This document shows, one piece after another, positions 18,124 to 28,027 of a DNA stretch of 64,000 nt; positions within the stretch are counted from its first letter, which is position 1, and each line of letters opens with the position of its first letter. The stretch covers positions 62,001-126,000 of the forward strand of contig NZ_ATNM01000123.1 of the NCBI RefSeq assembly GCF_000427295.1, written 5' to 3'. Source of the DNA: Cyclobacterium qasimii M12-11B (GTDB lineage: Bacteria > Bacteroidota > Bacteroidia > Cytophagales > Cyclobacteriaceae). The notes below the pieces were generated by a model. The model saw only the letters and a list, made by a program, of their open reading frames with translations. It searched no databases and had not been told where the DNA came from. The position numbers and the translations under genes are program-made.

Positions 18124-18822
18124 ATGTGTGGAAGATATTCGCTCGCAAAATCAAAAATTGAACTTGAAGACAGATTTCAGGCAGAAATGCTGGAAGATTT
18201 CAAGCCAAGGTACAATATTGCCCCTTCGCAATTAGTCCCTGTAATCACTTCGGATAGTCCGAAAGGTTTTTCCCATTTCTATTGGGGAATCACTCCCTCG
18301 TTTGCAAAAAATAAGCCAGTAGCCAATAAGCTTATTAATGCCCGGTCAGAAAGTATTACAGAAAAAATATCCTTCAAAAATTCTTTTAAAAAGAACCGGT
18401 GTCTTGTGCCGGCAGATGGTTTCTATGAATGGAAAAAGGTGGGTAAAAAAACCAAAGTTCCCTACAGGTTTGTCTTTCTAAATGAATCTTTGTTCTCATT
18501 TGCTGGGATATGGGAGGAATTTGAAACAGAAAAAGGAGAGATAGCGCATACATTTACCATACTTACGACTCGCCCTAATCTTTTGACTTCTGAAATACAT
18601 GATAGAATGCCCGTTATACTTACAAAAGAAAATGAGGAAAGATGGCTTAATCTAAACAGCAGTGAAGCCGAACTTTTAAGTATGCTAACCCCATATCCTG
18701 ACGAGCAAATGACCAAGTACACTGTTTCTCCGATGGTCAATCAAGTGGCAAATGACAGTCCTTTTGTAATCAGAAAAACGCTACCTATGGATCAATTTGG
18801 CAACTATACTCTTTTTGGATAA
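18124..18822 (+). CDS. SRAP domain protein (YedK/HMCES-like abasic-site shield)
   Basis: This is a 232-residue SRAP protein. It begins MCGRYS, and Cys2 becomes the N-terminal residue that forms a thiazolidine crosslink with abasic sites in single-stranded DNA. Other conserved parts are YNIAPSQLVPV, INARSES with the DNA-contacting Asn and Arg, PADGFYEWKK with the catalytic Glu, and EIHDRMPVIL with the active-site His. All key residues are present. Its stop overlaps the next start by 1 bp (TAATG), so it is probably translated together with the MBL gene. Confidence 0.95.
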   Translation: MCGRYSLAKSKIELEDRFQAEMLEDFKPRYNIAPSQLVPVITSDSPKGFSHFYWGITPSFAKNKPVANKLINARSESITEKISFKNSFKKNRCLVPADGFYEWKKVGKKTKVPYRFVFLNESLFSFAGIWEEFETEKGEIAHTFTILTTRPNLLTSEIHDRMPVILTKENEERWLNLNSSEAELLSMLTPYPDEQMTKYTVSPMVNQVANDSPFVIRKTLPMDQFGNYTLFG

Positions 18823-19724
18823 TGTATTCTATTGAAATCATTGATTTAAAATTTCAGCAAGCTGAAAAAACAATTGCAAGCTTCCTTATCAGGGGAAAAG
18901 GGAAACCAGTATTGGTGGAAACAGGCCCGCACAGTACTTGGGATGAGCTAAAGGGCAGCCTAGGTAGATTAGGTATAAAACCGAGTGATCTAGGCGCAGT
19001 GCTTCTTACTCACATCCACTTTGATCATGCTGGTGCAGCATGGGAATTTGCAAAAGAGGGAGTAAAAGTTTACCTCCACCCCATGGGGCTACCCCATTTA
19101 GCAAACCCAGAAAGGCTCTGGAAATCGGCCGCTAAAATTTACGGTGATGACCAAATGGACCAATTATGGGGGCCAATGGAAACGATCGATGAAAGCTTGC
19201 TGGTACCTTTAGATGATGGTAAAACAATAACAATTGGCGATCTGACTTTTACAGCCATTCATAGTCCCGGACATGCGATTCATCACATTGCATGGAAATT
19301 AGGAGAGGTTATATTTACTGGTGATGTAGGAGGCGTTAAAATCGACAATGGGCCGGTGGTACCACCTTGCCCTCCACCAGACATCAACATCGAGGCATGG
19401 AAATCATCTATTAAAAAAATACTGGACCAGCATCCCAAAAAATTATACCTAACTCATTTTGGCCAAATAGATAATCCTGAAGAACATCTAAGTCAACTAG
19501 TAAAAATGCTTGACGACTGGGCAAACTGGATGAAAGTGCAATTTGACAATGACCGAAATCCGGCAGAAATAACTCCGGACTTCATGCATTACACATCACA
19601 ACAGATGAAAAGCCAGGGTGCAAGCAAAGACCTCCAATCCCTCTATGAATATGCTAACCCTAGCTGGATGTCAGTAAGTGGATTAATGAGGTATTGGAAA
19701 TTGAAATCCGAAGGTAGGATTTAA
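18822..19724 (+). CDS. MBL-fold metallo-hydrolase
   Basis: This is a 300-residue metallo-beta-lactamase-fold enzyme. The metal motif HIHFDHAG is at about residues 64-71, with further ligands in HSPGHAIHH, FTGDVGG and LTHFG. The fold order (strand, HxHxDH, His, Asp, His) is complete, so an active dinuclear hydrolase is likely. Members of this group act on varied esters and thioesters; no specific substrate can be named. It follows the SRAP gene with a 1-bp overlap. Confidence 0.9.
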   Translation: MYSIEIIDLKFQQAEKTIASFLIRGKGKPVLVETGPHSTWDELKGSLGRLGIKPSDLGAVLLTHIHFDHAGAAWEFAKEGVKVYLHPMGLPHLANPERLWKSAAKIYGDDQMDQLWGPMETIDESLLVPLDDGKTITIGDLTFTAIHSPGHAIHHIAWKLGEVIFTGDVGGVKIDNGPVVPPCPPPDINIEAWKSSIKKILDQHPKKLYLTHFGQIDNPEEHLSQLVKMLDDWANWMKVQFDNDRNPAEITPDFMHYTSQQMKSQGASKDLQSLYEYANPSWMSVSGLMRYWKLKSEGRI

Positions 19725-19809
19725 GCTTTTTGGGCTCAGTTATCAGATCCAAAATTGATTTTTCAATTAAAATCAACATATTTGCTTACCAATTAATATC
19801 ACTTACAAA

Positions 19810-20808
19810 ATGCTGAAATCAATTATAGCAGGTGCTGGACATTATTTACCGGAAAGGATTGTAACCAACGATGATCTTTCGGAGATGATGAATACCAATG
19901 ACGAATGGATTGTAGAAAGGACTGGAATACACGAAAGAAGGTGGTTTACTCCTGGAGTTGATACCGTCACAAGTATGGCTAAGAACGCCTCCATTATGGC
20001 GATTAAAAATGCAGGAATAGAAACCAAGGCAATTGATTTTATCATTTTTGCCACTGTTACTCCTGATTATTTCATTCCTGGTAATGGCGTATTGCTTCAA
20101 AGAGAACTTGGTCTTCAAGGAATAGGCGCTTTAGATGTTAGAAATGCTTGTTCGGGCTTCATCTATGCCCTCTCAATAGCCGATCAATTTATTAAAACCG
20201 GTATGTACAAAAACATATTGGTTGTAGGTGCTGAAATTCAATCTTCTGCCTTAAACAAGAATGATGAGGGAAGATCAAGCGCTGTTATTTTTGCCGATGG
20301 AGCAGGTGCTGTGGTTTGTAGCGCTTCTGAAGATGAAAATAGAGGTATTTTGTCTACCCATTTGCATGCGGATGGAGATTTTGCTGAAGAACTTTACGTA
20401 AAGGATCCTGGAAGTAGTAGAGAGGTAAGGCTTTCTCAAGAACTTATAGAAAGTGGTTCTTTCAATTTATCGATGAATGGCAACACTGTTTTTAAACATG
20501 CTGTTTTAAGGTTTAAAGAAGTAATCGAAGAAGCTTTGGTTGCCAACAATGTTGAGAGCAAAGACATTGATTTGCTTATCCCTCACCAAGCCAACCTAAG
20601 GATAAGTCAATACATTCAAAATAAAATGGGGCTTAGGGACGACCAGGTATTTAACAATATAATGTATTATGGGAATACCACTGCCGCAACCATCCCAATT
20701 GCGATAAGCGAATCGCTTCAACAAAACAGAATTAAGAAAGGTGACCTTGTTTGTCTGGCAGCTTTTGGAAGCGGGTTTTCATGGGCTTCTGCTCTTATGA
20801 AGTGGTAG
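19810..20808 (+). CDS. fabH: Beta-ketoacyl-ACP synthase III
   Basis: This thiolase-fold enzyme condenses acetyl-CoA (or another starter) with malonyl-ACP to start fatty acid synthesis. Its 332 residues are full length. The catalytic triad is visible: Cys114 in RNACSGF, His in LLIPHQANLRI, and Asn in YYGNTTAATIPIA. NDEWIVERTGIHERRW near residue 30 is the family N-terminal block. It is not in a fatty-acid gene cluster here, and the next gene overlaps its end by 28 bp. A specialised starter-unit condensing enzyme is also possible. Confidence 0.94.
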   Translation: MLKSIIAGAGHYLPERIVTNDDLSEMMNTNDEWIVERTGIHERRWFTPGVDTVTSMAKNASIMAIKNAGIETKAIDFIIFATVTPDYFIPGNGVLLQRELGLQGIGALDVRNACSGFIYALSIADQFIKTGMYKNILVVGAEIQSSALNKNDEGRSSAVIFADGAGAVVCSASEDENRGILSTHLHADGDFAEELYVKDPGSSREVRLSQELIESGSFNLSMNGNTVFKHAVLRFKEVIEEALVANNVESKDIDLLIPHQANLRISQYIQNKMGLRDDQVFNNIMYYGNTTAATIPIAISESLQQNRIKKGDLVCLAAFGSGFSWASALMKW

Positions 20809-21416
20809 TAAACGATAAAAATAAAGCTCCTTTTGACCAACTCTTAAAACTTACTAAAGACCGGGAAATATTCCAAAACATAAGCCAGGCCAAAAAAGAA
20901 TTTGTCGCGATTTTATCTTTAGTAGGCAATGGTGTTACTTATGATAAACTTGATGGAATTCACGAAAACCACAAAGGTATAAAAATCAGTCAAGGCAATG
21001 AATTACAGAATTGCCCATATCAGGTACTTGATATTGTTCGTGATTTTGACATTAATCTTGGATTAAATATTAGGGCCTTACATTGGTGGGGACGAGGAGC
21101 CTATTTGTTGGTTTACCTTGGGACTGATCACCCAATGCTTCAAGTTCCATATCGTTTGCTACAATGGATTAAGAATAATTCCTACGATCTAACCAACACC
21201 AAACTGTTCGACTACAAGCAAATCATTGATGAAGGTCAAATTGTATCGAGCGAAAAACTCGAACTGAAGCAATTAATAGATCACCTGAGTAGCGGCAAAC
21301 CTTTCCAGATTATCAAAGAAATCCCTGTAAAGGACAAGTTATCTCTCGAAAAACACTTAGGAAAAGAGGTTGAAAAAGTATTAAATTGGATGAATTTGAA
21401 AAACAATTCCTTTTAA
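20781..21416 (+). CDS. Unknown protein overlapping fabH
   Basis: I do not recognise this 211-residue protein. From the ATG at 20781 it reads MGFCSYEVVVNDKNKAPF and is mixed alpha/beta with no signal peptide or membrane segment. The most distinctive stretch is NIRALHWWGRGAYLLVYLG near the middle. The frame is open to a TTG at 20751. It overlaps the 3' end of fabH by 28 bp in another frame, which suggests coupled translation and perhaps a linked role. Composition and codon use look like the neighbours. Confidence 0.75.
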   Translation: MGFCSYEVVVNDKNKAPFDQLLKLTKDREIFQNISQAKKEFVAILSLVGNGVTYDKLDGIHENHKGIKISQGNELQNCPYQVLDIVRDFDINLGLNIRALHWWGRGAYLLVYLGTDHPMLQVPYRLLQWIKNNSYDLTNTKLFDYKQIIDEGQIVSSEKLELKQLIDHLSSGKPFQIIKEIPVKDKLSLEKHLGKEVEKVLNWMNLKNNSF

Positions 21417-21557
21417 GGTTAATTCATGCTTTAATGCCACTATTAGAAATATTATTAAACTTTCCCCTAACTAAATATAATTTTTTAACTATATAATGTA
21501 AATTGGAACCAAGATTGTGTGCATTCCGTATGTCTTTATAAAATTGATAAAATACTC

Positions 21558-23141
21558 ATGAAATATACATTTTCCTGGCTTTTGATGATTTTTTATGTGT
21601 CTTCCTCTTTTGGACAAGGCCAAGTGGTGAACCTTTACAACAATGATTCCACTCTGATGGGCAATGGTGTAATGCTCAACAATAAAATGGATGGGTTATG
21701 GAAGTTCATCAACCCTAAAACCAATAGTTTAATCCAGCAGGGAAATTTTAAAAACGGCTTAAAAGACGGGCAATGGATTATTTATTTCTCCAACAAACAA
21801 AAACACATTGTCGCTGATTATAAAGACAACAAAAGAAACGGCTCATTTTTAGAATATGATTTGGGCGGAGCTTTAATAAAAAATGCAGTCTACCAGGACA
21901 GCGTTTTAGTAGGCCCCTATAAAGAATATTATGGCAATCAAGGCAATTCAGGTTATGCCAATCCTAAACAAGTAAAGACCGAAGGGGATTATTTGAATGG
22001 TAAAAAAACTGGAAAATGGATTTTTTACTTTGATAATGGGAAAACTGCTGTAGAAATAAATTACAAAGAAGGCTTAAAAGAAGGCTCCTACAAAGAATAC
22101 GATCCTTTTGGTCAGTTAATCGTAGATGCAAATTATTCTAATAACCAGCCGGACGGGGAGTTTAATAGATATTCTTCTTCAGGACGAATTCAAGAAACAG
22201 GAGAATACAGTTCCGGCCGAAGAGTAGGCAAATGGGTAAGTTATTTCCCCGACTCTAATATTACAGAATCGGAAAAGCTCTACGATGAATCAGGTCATAA
22301 ATCTGGCACTTGGAATTATTATTACGAAAACAGAAGAATGGCGAGAATTGAGCGCTACGAGAACGATATTCCTGTTGGAAAATGGGAAGAGTTTTTCACT
22401 GATAAATCTGTATCCAAACAAGTGATTTATGATTTGGGTGTCCCAGTAGGAGATTACATTGAAAACCATATCAACGGAAAACCTTCTGTGAGAGGGCAAT
22501 ACGACAATGGCTTTAGATCTGGAGTTTGGAAAAGTTATTACCCAGAGGGCAATATTTATTCGCTAGGAGAATATAAGAATGATTTGAAATCAGGCTTGTG
22601 GAAATATTTCAACAAAATAGGAATATTGATAGCTGAAGGGAGCTACCAACTCGGCAATGAACAAGGTCAATGGTTTTATTACTATGATGGTGGTCAATTG
22701 AAATCAGTGGGAAGTTATTTACTTGGTCAGGAAGACGGCATGTGGGGGCTCTTTTATGACAACAAACAACTTACTCAAGAAGAAACCTGGGATTTTGGCA
22801 GACTAATAAATGTAAGTGCGTACAGCAATTTCGATGGAACCAAGACATTAAATTCAGGTACCCTTAAGGATGGAAATGGTACCAGAATCACCTATTACGT
22901 TAATGGGGCAAAGGAATCAGAGGGAAATTACCAGTCGGGCAAACCTGATGGTATATGGAAATATTACCATGACAATGGTAGACTGGCCTCTGAGGGAAAC
23001 ATGAAAGAAGGTAAAAAAGAAGGTTCTTGGAAATATTACACCCGATCAGGCAACCTAGAAGATATATTGAAATTTGAAAATGATGAGGTTTTGGCTGATG
23101 ATGCTCCTGAAGTAAGTGACCTGTTTCAAGATTTCAATTAA
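21558..23141 (+). CDS. Secreted YwqK/MORN-like repeat protein
   Basis: This protein is made almost wholly of tandem repeats of about 23 residues with the pattern G-x-W-x-x-Y-x-x-x-G-x, as in NGLKDGQWIIYFSNK, GKKTGKWIFYFDNGK and GRRVGKWVSYFPDS. These match the toxin-antitoxin system YwqK / MORN-2 repeat family. I count roughly 20 units. The chosen ATG at 21558 gives a signal peptide (core YTFSWLLMIFYVSSSFGQ), so it is exported; the frame is open upstream to 21519. The family name refers to antitoxin-like repeats, but no toxin gene is next to it, and in Bacteroidota such proteins are usually envelope proteins of unknown function. Confidence 0.85.
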   Translation: MKYTFSWLLMIFYVSSSFGQGQVVNLYNNDSTLMGNGVMLNNKMDGLWKFINPKTNSLIQQGNFKNGLKDGQWIIYFSNKQKHIVADYKDNKRNGSFLEYDLGGALIKNAVYQDSVLVGPYKEYYGNQGNSGYANPKQVKTEGDYLNGKKTGKWIFYFDNGKTAVEINYKEGLKEGSYKEYDPFGQLIVDANYSNNQPDGEFNRYSSSGRIQETGEYSSGRRVGKWVSYFPDSNITESEKLYDESGHKSGTWNYYYENRRMARIERYENDIPVGKWEEFFTDKSVSKQVIYDLGVPVGDYIENHINGKPSVRGQYDNGFRSGVWKSYYPEGNIYSLGEYKNDLKSGLWKYFNKIGILIAEGSYQLGNEQGQWFYYYDGGQLKSVGSYLLGQEDGMWGLFYDNKQLTQEETWDFGRLINVSAYSNFDGTKTLNSGTLKDGNGTRITYYVNGAKESEGNYQSGKPDGIWKYYHDNGRLASEGNMKEGKKEGSWKYYTRSGNLEDILKFENDEVLADDAPEVSDLFQDFN

Positions 23142-23186
23142 ATAAAAAACAATTCAGTATTTATAAGGTTAGGTAAATAAAAAATT

Positions 23187-23336
23187 ATGTTTGGCCTATT
23201 TAAAAAGAAATCACCACTTGAAAAGCTTCAGGAACAATATAAATCCTGCTTGGAAAAAGCACATAAAGCCTCCCATCACGATCGGAAGCTTTCGGACAAT
23301 TTAATGGCTGAAGCAGAAGAAATAGCAAAAAAATAG
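23187..23336 (+). CDS. Lacal_2735-type small protein (possible frameshift at the end)
   Basis: This is a 49-residue charged helical protein that opens MFGLFKKKSPLEKLQEQYK, the hallmark start of the Lacal_2735 family of small Bacteroidota proteins. Function is unknown. The frame stops after EEIAKK within an A7 run (23327-23333). One more A would give KKIDALKIP and a stop at 23356, closer to the family length as I recall it. It lies 45 bp after the repeat protein on the same strand. Confidence 0.75.
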   Translation: MFGLFKKKSPLEKLQEQYKSCLEKAHKASHHDRKLSDNLMAEAEEIAKK

Positions 23337-23519
23337 ACGCATTAAAAATCCCTTAATTACCCATACTCAAAATAATACTTCATTTTCAACACAATACACA
23401 CTATTAATTGGTATTATTTATTTTTTACACTGGCATATAACACTTATATAGATTTCCTTAATTAAAACTTGGAACACTTATTGCCAATGTATACTTGTTA
23501 TCACCAATAATGATGTGCC

Positions 23520-24959
23520 ATGAAAAATACAAAAAGTAACCGGACACCATTTTCAGCTTCATTTAAAATTATAACCTTAGGTTTGTTAATGTTCATTGTG
23601 GGCAGTAAGCAAAATGTTAATGCTGCACCTATCTCTGTTTCATTTCAGGTTTTCTATGATGAGTTAAGCCCATATGGGGACTGGATAGAAGATCCAAATT
23701 ATGGATTTATTTGGGCTCCATATGTAGACCAATCTTTTCAACCATATAGGACAAACGGACATTGGGTAATGTCTACTTATGGAAACACATGGGTCTCTCA
23801 ATATGATTGGGGTTGGGCACCATTTCATTACGGAAGATGGTTTTTCAGTGATTTTTACGGATGGGCATGGATCCCAGGCTATGACTGGGGACCTGCTTGG
23901 GTCAATTGGAGATCAGGTAGAGGGTATTATGGCTGGATGCCACTTGGGCCTCAAACTTATTTCTATAGTACCGCAGGCTATTATAACCATTCCCATTGGG
24001 TATTTGTACCTAGAAGAAGGTTATTGAGTAGAAGGATTAACAGGTACTATATGCATGGTAGAAATGCCAATGTGATTTATAATCAGACCACAATAATTAA
24101 TAATACTTATGTTCAAAACAACAATAGGTACATTTCTGGCCCTAGTCGTTCTGAATTACAACAGGTAACAAGGGGTAATGTTCCAGTTTTTGAGGTGACA
24201 CAAGGAAGAAGACCTGGAAGAACCTCTTTAGGCAGAAATAGCATTAATGTCTACAGGCCTCAGGTCTCTTCAAGGTCCTCATCAAGAAATGAGGTTAGTT
24301 CTAGACCCAACAAATACATGAGTGCTAAAGACTATAGTAAGACCCGATCTACAGTGGCTAGACCATCTAATAGTAGATCATCAACCGTTGCTTCTCCAAG
24401 AAGTTCGAACGTACGATCTGAAGCACTTAGAAATAGCAATACGCCTGCAACACGTTCAGCGAGAAGTGCTGTAAATGCTAATACAGGCAGAAGCAACACA
24501 CAACAGAGAAGCGTTTCACCTTCAACGAACACTAGGTCAAATAGTAGTGCAAGCCCGAATAATAACGTTATTCAAAGAAGGCCAACGACCACACCTTCAA
24601 GAAATGAATCACGTAGCGTTACTCCAAACTATCAACAAAACAGAAGGACTACTACAACACCTTCTCAGAGAAACAGCGGGGTAAGTACTCAGAAAAGGGA
24701 GACAAGACAAAGTACGCCTACTCAAAGGCAGGTGATAAAAAGCACACCTACCCGAAGTAATTCTAACACTCAAAAAGTGACTCCTACAACAAGGAGTAGT
24801 AATAGGGTTCAAAGTACGCCTCAGAGATCTAATGCAAGGGTTAAATCAAATAGTAGTAATAGCAGTCGTTCTCAAACAAGAACTACTCCAAAAAGTACCA
24901 CAAGAAGTACGGGGAGCACCACTACTACGAGATCCAGTAGATCTTCTAGAGGCAATTAA
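23520..24959 (+). CDS. Secreted DUF6600-like protein with low-complexity Ser/Thr/Arg/Asn tail
   Basis: This is a 479-residue exported protein with a hydrophobic signal segment (core ITLGLLMFIVGS). Residues 45-170 form an aromatic-rich domain with repeated W/Y motifs such as LSPYGDWIEDPNYGFIWAPY, GWAPFHYGRWFF and GWAWIPGYDWGPAWVNW, the pattern of DUF6600. From about residue 235 to the end the sequence is low complexity, rich in Ser, Thr, Arg, Asn and Gln, with hardly any acidic residues or Leu (for example RSSRSSRGN at the end). The tail is strongly basic and probably disordered. Function is unknown; a surface or cell-wall role is an inference. Confidence 0.85.
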   Translation: MKNTKSNRTPFSASFKIITLGLLMFIVGSKQNVNAAPISVSFQVFYDELSPYGDWIEDPNYGFIWAPYVDQSFQPYRTNGHWVMSTYGNTWVSQYDWGWAPFHYGRWFFSDFYGWAWIPGYDWGPAWVNWRSGRGYYGWMPLGPQTYFYSTAGYYNHSHWVFVPRRRLLSRRINRYYMHGRNANVIYNQTTIINNTYVQNNNRYISGPSRSELQQVTRGNVPVFEVTQGRRPGRTSLGRNSINVYRPQVSSRSSSRNEVSSRPNKYMSAKDYSKTRSTVARPSNSRSSTVASPRSSNVRSEALRNSNTPATRSARSAVNANTGRSNTQQRSVSPSTNTRSNSSASPNNNVIQRRPTTTPSRNESRSVTPNYQQNRRTTTTPSQRNSGVSTQKRETRQSTPTQRQVIKSTPTRSNSNTQKVTPTTRSSNRVQSTPQRSNARVKSNSSNSSRSQTRTTPKSTTRSTGSTTTTRSSRSSRGN

Positions 24960-25101
24960 CATGTAAAAATTGTCGTTGAATCACATATAAAAATGACAAT
25001 CCCCAATAGAAAGTTTATTTTGTGATGAAATCACTTCCTGAGAAACGTCAGGACAAGCGAATAAGAACCCTATTAAATAATCAGGGTCAAAACAATAAAT
25101 T

Positions 25102-25136
25102 AAAAAAGGCAGCTTAAGAAATAAGCTGCCTTTTTT
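25102..25136. terminator. Bidirectional terminator
   Basis: AAAAAAGGCAGCTTA (25102-25116) and TAAGCTGCCTTTTTT (25122-25136) form a perfect 15-bp stem with an AGAAA loop. T-runs flank it on both strands. It separates the DUF6600 gene from the convergent TIM-barrel gene. Confidence 0.92.
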
Positions 25137-25156
25137 AATTATAATCGCTCTAATAG

Positions 25157-26080
25157 TTAGGATGCTGCTTTGACAATGGCTTTCATTTTAGCCAGGCCAG
25201 TTTTGGCTACATGAAGTGGATCTTCTTTCCAATATTCTCTGTTGAAAAGCTCAAGCGACAACACTTTATCTCCTCCCATATCTCTAAGGTCTTTTACCAC
25301 CTGAACCAATGGACCTATCCCGTCACCTGGATAAACGCGGTCTTTGTCTTCTTGTTCTTCCCTTGGAATACCCCCTTGAAAGTCATTCATATGAAAAATC
25401 TCTATGGCATTGCCATTAATTAATTTCAGTCCATCAAATCCCGAACCTCCTCTGAATAGATGATAAATATCCGGCAACAAACGGGCGTCAGCATCATTGG
25501 CTACAGCTGCCACCATAAGTATTTGCCCTAAATGATAGAAAGGCTTAAATGCACCCCAAAACTCCAACTGAGGCATCACTCCTGTTTTACGACCTAAATC
25601 CAACAAATCCTTAAACCTATTTCCTGCTAAAACCAAATCCACAGGTGCCTCAGCTCCAAAACCAGGTGCAGCAACCCGATGACAGCCAATGGCTGCCAAC
25701 AAATTCATCTCTTCCTCCATCTGCAGAAATCCCTGCCTGCTTTTCTCTTCATCTGCCGCCATCCAAGTGGCAAATCCAATGGCATTTTCAACTTTTAAAC
25801 CACTGTCCTTAATCATAGAAGCTAAAGTAGCGGTACTATTCCCTTCAGCAAGGTATTTTTTTAAATCCTGAATCCAAATTTCAATCCCATCATACCCAGC
25901 TTCCGCGGCTATTTCTATGTACTTGGCCAATCCAGGATCCTGACCTCTAATAGTGCTGGTGTTTAAACAAAATGTAAATTTCCCCTTCTTTTTAGGTGCT
26001 GCGAAAGTTGAAACAGGGTGGATGGCAGCCAAAGATCCCAATCCCAATGTTTTGAGTACATTTCTTCTATTATTTTCCAT
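25157..26080 (-). CDS. Exported sugar phosphate isomerase/epimerase-like TIM barrel protein
   Basis: This is a 307-residue xylose-isomerase-like TIM barrel protein. The N-terminus MENNRRNVLKTLGLGSLAA has twin arginines and a hydrophobic core, like the Tat-type leaders common on such proteins in Bacteroidota. Barrel motifs include AAEAGYDGIEIWIQD, PQLEFWGAF with a metal-ligand Glu, LLPDIYHLFRGG with Asp and His, FHMNDF, and LSLELFNREYW with the last Glu. The metal-site pattern is therefore complete. Members interconvert keto sugars or inositol-type compounds; the substrate is not known. No neighbour supports a specific catabolic pathway. Confidence 0.88.
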   Translation of the reverse strand: MENNRRNVLKTLGLGSLAAIHPVSTFAAPKKKGKFTFCLNTSTIRGQDPGLAKYIEIAAEAGYDGIEIWIQDLKKYLAEGNSTATLASMIKDSGLKVENAIGFATWMAADEEKSRQGFLQMEEEMNLLAAIGCHRVAAPGFGAEAPVDLVLAGNRFKDLLDLGRKTGVMPQLEFWGAFKPFYHLGQILMVAAVANDADARLLPDIYHLFRGGSGFDGLKLINGNAIEIFHMNDFQGGIPREEQEDKDRVYPGDGIGPLVQVVKDLRDMGGDKVLSLELFNREYWKEDPLHVAKTGLAKMKAIVKAAS

Positions 26081-26533
26081 TTATTTGTTTCTTAATTGAT
26101 GGGGCTTTTCAAATTACAATATAGAAAAGTGCTTTCGACCTGAAAAGGCCTCCTAAAACTACAAAAATATATCACAAATAGTAGGAAAAAGATGAGCAGA
26201 ACGCATGCCTAAAACGTAATGCTATAAAAAATGAATGAAATAACATTTTTTCACTTTCTAGCCGATGCTACAATACCCTTTTTAATCCCCACCCAACCCT
26301 GCAATTAAGTTTAGCAAAGTAGCAGTTGAATTTAAAAACTTATTTTTTTCATCCACCTAATTAATATTGATAACTTTAATGTGAATTGATAAATGAACTT
26401 TCAATTTTGTGGTGAAATGACTAAAAATCGAGAGATATAACAATATTTGTCTTCATCATGATAAAAATAGGCGACATCTAAAATTGATCTGCGTCAAAAT
26501 TTCACAAAACCTCATTTCATCAAAAAGTTAATT
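26081..26533. other. Divergent intergenic region
   Basis: This is 453 bp between two divergent genes. It is AT-rich and should contain both promoters, but I find no convincing match to the Bacteroidota consensus. No ORF, hairpin or RNA gene is supported. Confidence 0.5.
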
Positions 26534-28027
26534 ATGTGTGAAATAGAACCGAATGTGGAAAAAAAACTATCCAAAAGTACTCTTTACCCTTTATTACTAC
26601 TTTTTTCAGCTATTCTCACCGGTGCTGTTCTTGACTTTTGGAAATATGGGTCTTATATAACGCCAGATACCATTGGATACTTTAACATGATCCAAGGGAA
26701 AGGCACTGATTTGACCACCTTGTCCCCATTTTATGGTTTTATCCTTTCTTTGTTTCCATTCTCACTTCTGTCTGCTTTTGACCGAATAATGGTATCTGGA
26801 ATCCTAATGTTTTTATTGGCATTTTACTTAATCTTCAAAATCTCCAATAAATCCGAACAAAACAAAACAAATTATTTGCTTGCATTCGGAATAACGATAC
26901 TCTCTTGGTGGTCTTTTAGAGTTTTGGGCAGGGCACATGCTGACAGCCATTTTTATATTATGTTATTACTTTGGGTATATCTTTTTGTTTGGAAAGAAGA
27001 GAGAAGCAAAAGATACTTTATATTAATCAGTTGCCTGTCCGCATTAATGGTTTGGGTGAAATTGAACACATTGTTTCTAATTCCACTGCTGACCCTCTGG
27101 GTATTAATAAGCAAAGAAAAAAAGTGGACCTATGTCATTGGGGCAATAATTATTTCTTGGCTCAGCTACAGATGGATGCTCCCTGATAATATATTAGACC
27201 TACACCTATCTAACCAAGTACTTCTTCAACCCGATCAAGTTTCGCCAGCAGTTCTACTTTATGAAAATATATCTTCTTTTTTTCAGGTGAGTATTGGAAT
27301 CCTTTTCTCTGATCTTGTTACCCAATATATACCATTACCAATCGCATTTTCATTTGGCTGTTTAAGCATTTTTTACAATCATTTTACTTAACAAAATTTC
27401 GTAAAAGTTTTGAAAACCCTATTTTCAAGCTCCTATTAATCAGCCTTATTTACAGTCTGTTTTTCATCAGTTTTCAGCAATACATTGGCTACAAAGAAAT
27501 TAACTTTAGGACCTTATTCCCGCATCTTCTTGTTCTCTCATTTGCTTTTTGGATGTATCTGATTCAAAATCATAAAAGAAATACAATAGTCATTTTTGCC
27601 TTTTTCATTACTGCCCATACTTCGGTAGGCCACTATATGATATGGCAGAGAAACGATGTATCCTCTCTTTTCTTAGCGGAAAAAATTTGATAGAAGTAGT
27701 GAAAAAAAATCGATTGAGGCGATATTGGGGTTACAGCGACAGATTATCACAGACGCTCCTGAAAAAATCATGCTTTCTTTTTCAACGATGGACGTTTTCC
27801 AAATAGCGCCCAAAAATCGTTTTGTTGAAGGGAAGAATTACCCACTCAATAAATCCGAGACGAAAGCAGAACTCCAAAAAAACATTGCATCCCTGTTAAA
27901 TGGTTCTGCAATTATAGTTCTTTTTCATACGGACAGTCTTAAAAAAGAGCTTAGCAATTCCCCTCAGGTCAGTTCGGTTACAGAGAATGACATGGTAACT
28001 TTTTATCTGGATAAATCAGCGAAGTAG
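26534..28027 (+). CDS. Polytopic membrane protein, GT-C glycosyltransferase-like (two apparent frameshifts)
   Basis: The first frame (to 27391) has many hydrophobic segments and a PDTIGYFNMIQGKG block near residue 45, the kind of first periplasmic loop with acidic residues found in GT-C/PMT-type enzymes. The frame breaks in a T6 run (27369-27374). The second frame continues with more membrane segments (KLLLISLIYSLFFISFQQ, LVLSFAFWMYLIQ). It breaks in an A6 run (27680-27685), and the third frame gives a soluble C-terminus to 28027. One added base at each run yields a single protein of about 497 residues. The enzyme assignment is tentative. The end overlaps the convergent porU2 gene by 12 bp. 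Confidence 0.7.

Noticed and set aside
21558-23141. Toxin-antitoxin system suggested by the YwqK name
   Set aside because: The protein is exported and has no toxin gene next to it. The name comes from the repeat family only.
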